A stretch of DNA of 12,504 nt from Rhodoferax sp. (lineage in GTDB: Bacteria; Pseudomonadota; Gammaproteobacteria; Burkholderiales; Burkholderiaceae_C), in assembly GCA_029865675.1 (NCBI GenBank), contig JARXAU010000097.1:1-12504 (forward strand), written 5' to 3'. The translations under genes were made by a program, and so were the position numbers. Shown one piece after another: positions 7,306-12,504 of this stretch. The notes under the pieces are model-generated. The model was not told the DNA's origin and did no database searches. It was given only the letters and a program-made list of their open reading frames with translations. How positions within the stretch are numbered: position 1 is the stretch's first letter; each line of letters opens with the position of its first letter.

Positions 7306-7461
7306 ATGAATCTCTTGCCTTGCGCCCCGAGTCTGGGCCTCCTGCCGCAAGCCACAGGCTTGCTGTTTTTCACTTGCAAGTGCGGCGTGGGCAAGACGTC
7401 GTTGCTGGCCGCCGCCAGGTGGCACGGCTTCAACCCAAGGCCCGGCAAATCACTCGGGTAA
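7306..7461 (+). pseudogene. Fragment of an ArsA/GET3-type anion-transporting ATPase (P-loop remnant)
   Basis: In frame from the ATG at 7306 the translation reaches LLFFTCKCGVGKTSLLAAA at residues 19-37. ArsA-family ATPases open with the deviant Walker A FFTGKGGVGKTS shortly after the N-terminus, so the surrounding hydrophobic strand, the FFT lead-in, GVGKTS and the following Leu/Ala helix all match in order and position. Both differences, Gly to Cys at residues 24 and 26, are single G-to-T changes (GGC to TGC) and would damage the nucleotide-binding loop. The frame stops at 7461 and I can follow no Switch I, Switch II or downstream ArsA motif in any frame, so at least one deletion or frameshift must have occurred. 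No Shine-Dalgarno precedes the ATG. Known ArsA acts with ArsB in arsenite export, and related proteins target membrane proteins. Chance resemblance remains possible because the match is only about 19 residues. Confidence 0.5.
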
Positions 7462-7627
7462 GGCCGGTGCTGGCGGCCAAGCCCTTTGTGCCGCCCTGGC
7501 GCGCAGCTCGCTACCGGTTTGGCCGAGCTGGCGCTGTGGGACCGCGCCGAAGATGAAGGTCCCTCTCGGGCAGCCACCGGAACTTTGCCCGCAGCCTGAA
7601 ATTCAAGGCGTCCGCGCGCCAGCAGAA

Positions 7628-9142
7628 TCAACGCACACCGACACTCGAATTTTGTGCGGACAGATTGATCATCGCGGCATCGGCACGCAATAAAAAGCCC
7701 TTGGCCACTGCCACCGACACCGAGGCCTCCACCTTTGCCACATAGTCCTCATGGCTGCTATAGAGTTGGTTTAGCAAGGTGCTATCAAACAGTTTTGTGG
7801 TGCCGAACAGTGTGCAAGTATCTCCAGACGGCTGCCCATCGGCTGACAGCGTGGCGACCGGAGCATCTACATAAGGGGTGCGAATACCGCCTTTCGCGTT
7901 GCCCAAAGCATCTTTGAACACGTTCAAAGGCGTTCCACTTACTTCAATGCGCGGCGCGATGCTGGGAGCGGTGCCGTCCGCTATCCAAGTTCGCAGGGCT
8001 GCGAACGCCGCACTCACCACAAAATGTTGGGGTCCAGAATTGACCGGTGCAGAACAATTCAGCGGGGTTTTACTCTCAAGCACGCTGGCGTAGCTGTTGT
8101 CGATTCCATAGTCAGCCCTGCCCGCCACGGTGTAGTAGTCCACGTGGGAGGTGCCCGCCACTTCCCAGAGACGGAACTTGGGCGTCTCGTCTTGGCGAGC
8201 CGCTGCGGAAGAGAATTTGTAGACGTCGTACTCGGTTTGCAACATCATGGTGGGCACCGGCAAATCATCGCGCACTAAGAGCCCGTCGGGCGTCGGGACC
8301 GTCGTTTGTGGCGCTTGCGAAAGCGCAGCGCCAAAGGGGTAGGTTCGGCTGTGGATAAAAAAGCCATCAAAAAGTTGGCCGAACAATCGATTGGTGCCGA
8401 AAGCGTTGGCATAGGTCATTAAGCGGTTAGCGGATTGGGACTCACCCGCTGCGATCATTTTCTGCACGGTCAATCCTGCCAGCGGATTGATGCCTTGGGG
8501 CTTGAGAACAGCCTTGGCCGCCTGAGAAAAAATGTCATACGAATAACTGTCCCCCGGGTGGGAAAGAGCCGCGTAGCGGGACGAAGCCTTTAGTGTGTCA
8601 ACCCCTGTCTTTTGTGCAGAAACGCCAACGTATGCGTAGCCACTACGAATCAGTTCGTTGTGCGCCATAACCCAGTCAACTGCGGTATCTGCACCAACGC
8701 TCACGTTAAGCCACTCCACAATCACGGTGCCATTGAACTTTGCAGCGGACTTGGGCTTGTAGACCACCATGCGTGTTTTGTACTCGGCTTGGCCCGCCGC
8801 AGCAACCGACCATTTGCCGTCCACCGAGAGCGGCGCACTCGATGCATAGCTGCGCGCCGTACCACCAAGAAAATACTCGCTTTCGTCGTAGCCCATGATG
8901 TCCAAATTAATGGTCGTGGTGATCAGCGAGGTCGTTGCGGTATTCGGCGCTGCTTCGACCACCGCACTGTTCAATCCGCCTGGCGGCGTAGCGTCGCCGC
9001 CTGAGCCCGATCCGCCTGGCGGCGCAGCGTCGGCGCCCGAGCCACCGCCACCGCAAGCGGCTAGCAAGCCCGCAAGTGCAAGGCAGGCAAATAAATAAGC
9101 CAAGCGCGCCAACCAAGGCGCCGTGAGTGCGTACAAGTACAA
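7628..9142 (-). CDS. Exported lipoprotein, alpha/beta-hydrolase domain (Abhydrolase_10 type)
   Basis: A 504-aa protein with a lipoprotein signal peptide: hydrophobic stretch to residue 29, then lipobox LLAAC with lipidated Cys30. A Gly/Ala/Pro linker (31-57) made of a duplicated 12-residue unit follows. The rest resembles the Abhydrolase_10 domain: VVEWLNVSVGADTAVDW-like strand region (about 141-157, seen as IVEWLNVSVG), nucleophile elbow AAGESQSANRL (231-241, Ser235), a probable acid in LQTEYDV (301-307), and the catalytic His in EVAGTSHVDYY (327-337, His333). It probably hydrolyses an ester in the periplasm or at the outer membrane; the substrate is unknown. The start is a TTG at 9142, chosen because GGGAGG lies five bases ahead; there is no ATG before the signal sequence. 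It follows the SIMPL gene on the same strand with a 113-bp gap. Confidence 0.85.
   Translation of the reverse strand: MYLYALTAPWLARLAYLFACLALAGLLAACGGGGSGADAAPPGGSGSGGDATPPGGLNSAVVEAAPNTATTSLITTTINLDIMGYDESEYFLGGTARSYASSAPLSVDGKWSVAAAGQAEYKTRMVVYKPKSAAKFNGTVIVEWLNVSVGADTAVDWVMAHNELIRSGYAYVGVSAQKTGVDTLKASSRYAALSHPGDSYSYDIFSQAAKAVLKPQGINPLAGLTVQKMIAAGESQSANRLMTYANAFGTNRLFGQLFDGFFIHSRTYPFGAALSQAPQTTVPTPDGLLVRDDLPVPTMMLQTEYDVYKFSSAAARQDETPKFRLWEVAGTSHVDYYTVAGRADYGIDNSYASVLESKTPLNCSAPVNSGPQHFVVSAAFAALRTWIADGTAPSIAPRIEVSGTPLNVFKDALGNAKGGIRTPYVDAPVATLSADGQPSGDTCTLFGTTKLFDSTLLNQLYSSHEDYVAKVEASVSVAVAKGFLLRADAAMINLSAQNSSVGVR
8975..9046 (-). repeat. Two tandem 36-bp units encoding the lipoprotein linker
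   Basis: Units at 8975-9010 and 9011-9046 match at 30 of 36 positions and are in frame. On the minus strand they encode GGSGADAAPPGG and then SGSGGDATPPGG, residues 33-56, just after the lipidated Cys. This looks like a slipped-strand duplication that lengthens a flexible tether, and copy number may vary between strains. Confidence 0.8.
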
Positions 9143-9147
9143 GATTG

Positions 9148-9153
9148 CCTCCC
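9148..9153 (-). promoter_or_regulatory. Shine-Dalgarno GGGAGG deciding a TTG start
   Basis: GGGAGG on the minus strand lies five bases before TTG at 9142. It supports TTG as initiator of the lipoprotein gene. A second in-frame TTG two codons later is less well spaced. Confidence 0.65.
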
Positions 9154-9255
9154 TATGAAAACTTCACAACAGAATCTTATCCATCGCCGATGTGTGCAGG
9201 ATGGCGTGGGGGGAGTAAGGTTTTGTAGCCTGTTGCTTGAAAAGCCTTCGCCGCA

Positions 9256-10002
9256 TCAGCGCACTCTCAATTCAATGCTGCCACTCACGGTCACGCTGAC
9301 CTGGGCCTTGCCCGCCTCCACCGGCTGGGCCTCTGCGGTCATGGGAGCGGCCAGGGCGCGCATGCGGTACTGCGGCGCTGCGCCGCCCACCTCGCCGCCG
9401 CCCACACTCACCTCGCGCAAGCTGTAGCCGCCAAAGCCAAACTGTTTGGAATATGACTCGGCCCGCGCCTTAAAGCGGCCAATGGCCTGGCTTGCCACCT
9501 CGGCTTCCACCTGTTCGCGCGCCTCGCGCGACAGGCCAAACGCCAAGCGGTCCACGGTCAGCGTATTCAAGCGCCCGGCCAGTTGGCTGATGGCGGCCAT
9601 GTCGCTGCCTTCAATTACCAGCTCGGCGCGGCCCTGCCAGCCGGTGATGGTGTTGCCGCCGTTGGGTTTGCTGGAATAGCGCGGCACCAGCGAGAACGCC
9701 CCGGTGCGCACCTCTAGCAGCTTGGGCCGCGCAGCCTTGCGCGCCTCGGCAAGTGCCGCATCCAGCGCCTGGCGCAGCTGGCTTTGCACCGCTGCGGCAT
9801 CCGCACCCTCTTTGGTCGTGCCCAGGGTGATGGACAGCAGGTCTTGCGCGACCTCGGCACTGGCCTCGGCGCTCAGCGTAACTACATTGTGCGGGGCGGC
9901 GGCGGCGAGTGGTGTGGTGGGTGCCGGCTGGGCAAGGGCGGTGCCGAGGCAAAGCATGCCGAGCACCAGTGCGTTGCGGTTAGCGTGAGCAAAGTGGGTC
10001 AT
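9256..10002 (-). CDS. Periplasmic SIMPL-domain protein (DUF541, YggE-like)
   Basis: A 248-aa protein with a signal peptide (MTHFAHANRNALVLGMLCLG, cleavage likely after ALA at 22-24). The mature part follows the SIMPL pattern: VVTLSAEASAEVAQDLLSIT (40-59), a GAFSLVPRYS segment (101-110), ITGWQGRAELVIEG (119-132), LAFGLSREAREQVEAEVASQ (153-172), and FGFGGYSLREVSVGG (188-202), ending in VSVTVSGSIELRVR. DUF541 proteins are periplasmic or outer-membrane associated and sometimes linked to oxidative stress, but their biochemical role is not settled. The ATG at 10002 is preferred because AGGA lies five bases ahead and a signal peptide follows at once; a TTG-initiated frame from 10149 adds 49 residues of improbable sequence. 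It stands alone, separated by 253 bp or more from the copper module. Confidence 0.88.
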   Translation of the reverse strand: MTHFAHANRNALVLGMLCLGTALAQPAPTTPLAAAAPHNVVTLSAEASAEVAQDLLSITLGTTKEGADAAAVQSQLRQALDAALAEARKAARPKLLEVRTGAFSLVPRYSSKPNGGNTITGWQGRAELVIEGSDMAAISQLAGRLNTLTVDRLAFGLSREAREQVEAEVASQAIGRFKARAESYSKQFGFGGYSLREVSVGGGEVGGAAPQYRMRALAAPMTAEAQPVEAGKAQVSVTVSGSIELRVR

Positions 10003-10055
10003 GAACGTCCTAAAAAAAAGTGAAGTCACCGATAAGCAGTCGTCGCCGCGCCCCG

Positions 10056-10077
10056 GTGTGTCAGGGCGATCACACAC
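10056..10077. repeat. Inverted repeat upstream of the SIMPL gene
   Basis: GTGTGT (10056-10061) and ACACAC (10072-10077) form a six-base dyad with ten bases between, about 55-75 bp before the SIMPL start. It may be an operator. The surrounding gap (10003-10260) otherwise shows an A-run next to the SIMPL ribosome-binding site and no clear terminator after the PCu(A)C gene. Confidence 0.25.
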
Positions 10078-10260
10078 TGTGCAGCGCGCTCGCCAAGCCA
10101 GCGATCGGCTGCGCGCACCTATTGGCCCACAAAAACTCAGGTTTGCCAATGCGAAGCGTCACTCAGCGGCCCTAAGTTGCAAGACACCCAGTGAGCGTAA
10201 AACGTGAAAGCTCAGGCCCAGGAATTTTCATGGTGAAGGCGCCGCGCGCTTTCAACCAAG

Positions 10261-10767
10261 TCAGGGCTTGGCCGGCGCGTGGTGCATGCCGTGCGGGTGC
10301 GCGCCAGAGCCGCCGGTGGGCACACCGGGTGCGGTGCTAGCCACCGGCACCTTCATGTCCAGCGTGCTTTCCACACCCTTGGCGTCTTTAAAGCGCAGCG
10401 CTAGGGGAATGGTGGTGTCCTTTTGCAAGGGCACTTTCAGGTCCATCAGCATCAGGTGAAAGCTGCCGGGCTTGAGTGTGACGGCCTTGCCTGCGGGCAA
10501 TTCCAGGCCCTTGGGCAGGGCGCGCATTTGCATCACGCCGCCGTCCATCTTCATTTCATGCACCTCGGCCACACCGGCCACGCTGCTGGCCACGCTCACC
10601 AGGGTGGTGTCGGCTTTGGCGGTCAGGGTCATAAAGGCGCCGCTGGCCTTTTGGCCTTGCACGGTGGCGCGTGCCCAGGCGTCTTTTGCCACCACGTTTT
10701 GGGCCAGGGCATGGCCGGTGCACAAGGCGGCGGCCAGCATGATGGCGACGGTAGTTTTGCGTTTCAT
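10261..10767 (-). CDS. Periplasmic copper chaperone PCu(A)C
   Basis: A 168-aa protein with signal peptide MKRKTTVAIMLAAALCTGHA, cleavage likely after ALA at residue 22. The mature chain shows the PCu(A)C/DUF461 fold: AKDAWARATVQGQKASGAFM (27-46) and the copper motif His70, ten residues, Met81, then HLM at 104-106 (His104, Met106) in LKPGSFHLMLMDL, close to the family pattern H-x10-M-x21-HxM. A His-rich tail (HPHGMHH, 157-163) may add a second metal site, as in longer family members. Known homologues hold Cu(I)/Cu(II) and deliver copper to the CuA site of cytochrome oxidase with Sco-type proteins. The ATG at 10767 is preferred, with GGAG seven bases ahead; a TTG at 10785 is in frame. It is last in the DUF2946-YcnI-PCu(A)C block, 48 bp after the YcnI stop. 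Confidence 0.93.
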   Translation of the reverse strand: MKRKTTVAIMLAAALCTGHALAQNVVAKDAWARATVQGQKASGAFMTLTAKADTTLVSVASSVAGVAEVHEMKMDGGVMQMRALPKGLELPAGKAVTLKPGSFHLMLMDLKVPLQKDTTIPLALRFKDAKGVESTLDMKVPVASTAPGVPTGGSGAHPHGMHHAPAKP

Positions 10768-10815
10768 AAAAGCTCCAAAGAACAAGGGTTAAGAAAAGAT
10801 AAAAGTGTTATTTAA

Positions 10816-11382
10816 TTAATGCGCATGCGCGCCAGCGGCCTGTACGTCCAGCACTTCCAGCACCGCTGCGGGCGACTTCAGACCCTTGGTCGATGTGCCG
10901 TGTTCAGGCACTTCGGCCCAGTCGTTGGCACCTTGGGCGCAGCTTTGCAGCACTTTGAACCACAGCGGCCCCGGTGTCGCCGGGGTGGTGCCGCGCAGCA
11001 CAAATTCATCGTAATAGGCCGCAGGCAAGGCCTTGTCTGGGCCGTTAGCGGTCCATGTGATTTCCAGCACGCCCTCAAGGTACTTTTTGCCGTGGCTCTC
11101 GTAGGGCACAGGCAGTGGCCCCACTCTCGTGCTCACCGTCCAGCCCGCTTTGGGCATGGGCTGGGCGCCGTTAAAGCCAGCCGGAATCGTCACGCGCAAG
11201 GCGGTGGTGGCCTGGTCGCCACAGCCGTGGCCCACGCGGAAGGTGGCGCGGTAGCTGGCGCTTGCGGCGGCTGCGCCGTCTTGCAACACCACATGGGCAA
11301 AGCTTGGGGCGCTCAGGCACAAGGCGCAAGCGGTCGCGAAAAAGGCGGAAAATGCGAAAAAGGCGGAAGGGGAGGATTTCAT
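10816..11382 (-). CDS. YcnI-like copper-binding protein (DUF1775)
   Basis: A 188-aa exported protein. After the signal peptide (residues 1-29, ending SAPSFA) the mature chain would begin HVVLQDG, so His30 becomes the free N-terminal residue. In B. subtilis YcnI this His forms the mononuclear Cu(II) site. Family hallmarks seen: YRATFRVGHGC (44-54), TTALRVTIPAG (59-69), GWTVSTRV (80-87), YLEGVLEITW (101-110), DEFVLRGTTP (125-134), LWFKVLQSC (140-148) and WAEVPEHG (155-162). The C-terminal membrane helix of the Bacillus protein is absent; the chain ends in AHAH, so it is probably free in the periplasm. The ATG at 11382 fits the signal peptide but has only a weak AAGAA before it; in-frame starts at 11424 and 11490 would put extra Ala/Pro-rich residues ahead. 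It sits between DUF2946 and PCu(A)C genes. Confidence 0.9.
   Translation of the reverse strand: MKSSPSAFFAFSAFFATACALCLSAPSFAHVVLQDGAAAASASYRATFRVGHGCGDQATTALRVTIPAGFNGAQPMPKAGWTVSTRVGPLPVPYESHGKKYLEGVLEITWTANGPDKALPAAYYDEFVLRGTTPATPGPLWFKVLQSCAQGANDWAEVPEHGTSTKGLKSPAAVLEVLDVQAAGAHAH
11336..11371 (-). repeat. 18-bp tandem duplication in the YcnI signal peptide
   Basis: A 15-base word (gcgaaaaaggcggaa) occurs at 11336-11350 and again, unchanged, at 11354-11368, giving an 18-bp period. In frame it encodes SAFFAF and SAFFAT within the hydrophobic core of the signal peptide. Looks like slippage that lengthened the core by six residues. Confidence 0.75.
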
Positions 11383-11557
11383 AAAGTTCTTCAACAAGGA
11401 GGCTGCGCGCGCAGCGAGGGCCATGGGGTCGCGCTCAGGCTGCGATGCAGCGCGTGGGGCGCAAGAGGGAGCTGGAGTCGGCGGGCGCACACCACAGCCT
11501 GGCTATGGCGCCGCATCCACCGTGCGCAGGACCAGCCGGGTCAGGCCAGCCGCGCTG

Positions 11558-11923
11558 TCAGCCCCGCGCTGGAGGACCGCGCCCCGGTGGTGGCGCTGCG
11601 CTGCGCCAGGCGTGTGCGCTGGGTGCCGCGCTGGCAGCGATTACCAAGGGCCGTGTTGGAACTGAAAAGTCGCTTTGTGCACTTGGCGGCGGCGCGCCGG
11701 TCAAAAGGCATAACGCACAGTCCAGGCCATGGGCACCCTGACCAAGGGGCATACCGGTGTCCAGATCGACCAACATGACCATACCTGAGGCCGAACACAC
11801 CAGGCGACTGCTCTGGGCCTGCGCTAAGGGCGCGGCGGCTGCCAGCCCAAGTGCCAAGCACCACCACAGCAGCACGGCGCGCGCCAGCAGGCGGGTGGTG
11901 CGAAGCGTGTGCAGGGGCGACAT
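11558..11923 (-). CDS. DUF2946 family protein
   Basis: A 121-aa protein with an N-terminal Arg-rich start followed by a hydrophobic segment (ARAVLLWWCLALGLAAAAPLA, about residues 14-34), which is a signal peptide or membrane anchor. The mature part has LVCSASGMVML (41-51) and AHGLDCALCL (64-73), a His plus CxxC arrangement characteristic of DUF2946 proteins, which often lie next to copper genes such as TonB-dependent copper receptors, YcnI and PCu(A)C. The Cys and His residues could bind metal, but no role has been proven to my knowledge. The C-terminus is Pro/Ala/Arg-rich and likely disordered. It is first in the copper block, 175 bp before the YcnI start. No Shine-Dalgarno precedes the ATG at 11923; a CATAAT -10-like hexamer eight bases upstream raises the possibility of a leaderless message. 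Confidence 0.75.
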   Translation of the reverse strand: MSPLHTLRTTRLLARAVLLWWCLALGLAAAAPLAQAQSSRLVCSASGMVMLVDLDTGMPLGQGAHGLDCALCLLTGAPPPSAQSDFSVPTRPLVIAASAAPSAHAWRSAAPPPGRGPPARG

Positions 11924-11931
11924 GGGCGCAG

Positions 11932-11937
11932 ATTATG
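11932..11937 (-). promoter_or_regulatory. Possible -10 hexamer CATAAT of the copper module
   Basis: CATAAT on the minus strand matches TATAAT at five of six positions and ends eight bases before the DUF2946 ATG, so the transcript would begin at or next to the start codon. No good -35 is seen 16-18 bases upstream. Confidence 0.35.
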
Positions 11938-11950
11938 GCAGTCGGTGCCC

Positions 11951-11959
11951 TGCTATCCT
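11951..11959 (+). promoter_or_regulatory. Possible extended -10 (TGC-TATCCT) of the VOC gene
   Basis: TATCCT (11954-11959) preceded by TGC resembles an extended -10 element and ends six bases before the VOC ATG at 11966. Together with the missing Shine-Dalgarno this fits a leaderless or nearly leaderless transcript. Similarity is modest. Confidence 0.3.
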
Positions 11960-11965
11960 GCGGCC

Positions 11966-12379
11966 ATGAAGAGCCTGTTTCACCTTGCCATCCACGTCCA
12001 TGAACTGCAAGCAGCACGCCAGTTTTATGGCGAAGTGCTGGGCTGTACTGAGGGCCGCAGCACAGACAGCTGGGTGGACTTTGACTTTTTTGGCCACCAA
12101 CTCTCCTTCCACGTGGGCACGCCTTTTCCCACCACCCGCACCGGCCTGGTGGGCGACACCTTGGTGCCCATGCCGCACTTTGGCCTGGTGCTGGCGCTGC
12201 CCGACTGGCAGGCGCTGGCCCAGCGGCTGCAGACTGCGGGCGTGGCGTTTGTGATGGAGCCGCAAATCCGCTTTGCCGGCGAGCGCGGCGAACAGTGGAC
12301 CATGTTCTTTCTTGACCCCTCGGGCAACCCGATCGAGGTCAAAGGCTTTGCCAGCCTGGAGTCGGTGTACACGCCATGA
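11966..12379 (+). CDS. VOC-superfamily (glyoxalase/dioxygenase-fold) protein
   Basis: A 137-aa protein with the paired beta-alpha-beta-beta-beta modules of the vicinal oxygen chelate superfamily. Module one: FHLAIHVHELQAARQFYGEV (residues 4-23) with the leading metal-ligand His, followed by WVDFDFFGHQLSFHVG. Module two: HFGLVLALPDWQALAQRLQ (72-90), and FFLDPSGNPIEVKGF near the C-terminus, where Glu in IEVKGF is the usual second ligand position. Members include glyoxalase I, extradiol dioxygenases and fosfomycin-resistance enzymes; its own substrate is unknown. The ATG at 11966 is chosen because the family fold begins at once; the in-frame ATG at 11909 would overlap the divergent DUF2946 gene and adds an Arg-rich tail without homology. 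The stop overlaps the MarC-family start as ATGA, so the two genes are probably co-translated. Confidence 0.88.
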   Translation: MKSLFHLAIHVHELQAARQFYGEVLGCTEGRSTDSWVDFDFFGHQLSFHVGTPFPTTRTGLVGDTLVPMPHFGLVLALPDWQALAQRLQTAGVAFVMEPQIRFAGERGEQWTMFFLDPSGNPIEVKGFASLESVYTP

Positions 12380-12504
12380 TGAACTACACCTTTCTGTCGG
12401 CCACGATTTTGCTCATCTTGATTACCGACCCGGTGGGCAATATTCCGGTGTTTGCCTACCCGCTCAAGCACGTGGCCCCCGAGCGCCGGGCGCTGGTCAT
12501 CTTG
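12376..12504 (+). CDS. MarC-family integral membrane protein, N-terminal fragment
   Basis: Forty-three codons run open to the right edge. The translation begins MMNYTFLSATILLILITDPV and continues GNIPVFAYPLKHVAPERRAL, matching the first helix and the conserved DP(L/V)GN(I/P)P signature of MarC (UPF0056/YhgN) proteins, six-helix inner-membrane proteins of unresolved function once tied to multiple antibiotic resistance. The ATG at 12376 overlaps the VOC stop (ATGA); a second ATG follows directly at 12379. The remaining four-fifths or so of the protein lies outside the window. Confidence 0.88.
   Translation, partial: MMNYTFLSATILLILITDPVGNIPVFAYPLKHVAPERRALVIL

Larger units (their letters stand above)
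7133..7627. other. Gene-poor junction between orphan gene and lipoprotein gene
   Basis: About 495 bp with no intact convincing gene. From left to right it holds the RBS and FNR-type promoter of the 73-aa gene (7139-7201), then GC-rich sequence open in several frames, including a plus-strand fragment with an ArsA-like P-loop (7306-7461), then sequence following the stop of the lipoprotein gene without a clear stem-loop/T-run terminator. The open frames here give Arg/Pro/Ala-rich conceptual proteins without family motifs. The stretch looks like decayed coding DNA. Confidence 0.5.

Noticed and set aside
7017..7631. Minus-strand open frame of 204 codons through the junction
   Set aside because: It overlaps the 73-aa gene in another frame, is Arg/Pro/Ser-rich without recognisable motifs, and has no ribosome-binding site. 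Better explained as chance openness in GC-rich decayed sequence.
10003..10149. N-terminal extension of the SIMPL protein from a TTG at 10149
   Set aside because: The added 49 residues are low-complexity basic sequence without homology, and a good AGGA site plus signal peptide mark the ATG at 10002.
10819..11778. Long plus-strand open frame of 319 codons opposite the YcnI and DUF2946 genes
   Set aside because: It is a GC-rich shadow: Gly/His/Arg/Cys-rich translation without motifs, while both minus-strand frames beneath it have clear family signatures and signal peptides.
11541..12017. Minus-strand open frame of 158 codons overlapping DUF2946 and the VOC start
   Set aside because: It is in another frame from the DUF2946 gene, lacks its His/CxxC motif and any signal peptide, and crosses into the VOC gene.
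1..12504. CRISPR arrays, tRNA or rRNA genes, transposases, integrases or phage genes
   Set aside because: Reading both strands I found no regularly spaced repeats, cloverleaf-like sequence, transposase motifs or terminal inverted repeats with target duplications.

Overview
The window reads as chromosomal DNA of a GC-rich betaproteobacterium, most likely order Burkholderiales, family Comamonadaceae (Rhodoferax/Polaromonas/Acidovorax-like). This is inferred from codon use, the FNR-type site and the combination of families (WbpX/Y/Z-like glycosyltransferases, an Abhydrolase_10 lipoprotein, DUF2946, YcnI, PCu(A)C). Nearly all genes lie on the minus strand. Only the right-hand tip (11966 onwards) is transcribed rightwards.

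Region 1 (1-6804, read right to left) is a surface-polysaccharide locus. Its order is gmd (GDP-mannose 4,6-dehydratase), an AT-rich membrane O-acyltransferase, three GT4-type glycosyltransferases of 510, 377 and about 391 aa, and a second membrane O-acyltransferase that runs off the left edge. From the acyltransferase at 5720 leftwards every stop overlaps the next start (TAATG, 23 bp, ATGA, ATGA), so this block is one translationally coupled operon. Gmd makes GDP-4-keto-6-deoxy-D-mannose, the precursor of GDP-D-rhamnose, GDP-L-fucose and GDP-perosamine. The order and sizes of the glycosyltransferases resemble WbpX-WbpY-WbpZ of the Pseudomonas A-band D-rhamnan cluster. The acyltransferases would acetylate the glycan. 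The reductase or aminotransferase that would fix the sugar's identity, and the exporter, are not in the window.

Region 2 (6805-7627) is a junction. It holds a 73-aa orphan gene with a strong ribosome-binding site and a near-perfect FNR-type box upstream, then about 495 bp without an intact gene. Inside that stretch, on the plus strand, lies a short fragment with an ArsA/GET3-type P-loop, probably a decayed arsA-like ATPase gene.

Region 3 (7628-10002) has two exported proteins on the minus strand: a lipoprotein of the Abhydrolase_10 family with a TTG start and a 36-bp tandem repeat in its linker, and a periplasmic SIMPL-domain (DUF541) protein.

Region 4 (10261-11923) is a periplasmic copper-handling module on the minus strand: DUF2946 protein, then YcnI-like DUF1775 protein, then PCu(A)C copper chaperone. 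Region 5 (11966-12504), diverging from it across only 42 bp, holds a VOC/glyoxalase-fold protein overlapping by ATGA the start of a MarC-family membrane protein cut by the right edge.

I see no rRNA, tRNA, CRISPR array, insertion sequence, integrase or attachment site. The most useful leads are the arsA-like remnant, the FNR-box orphan gene, the AT-rich acyltransferase island, and the internally duplicated, hydrophobic insert in the 510-aa glycosyltransferase.
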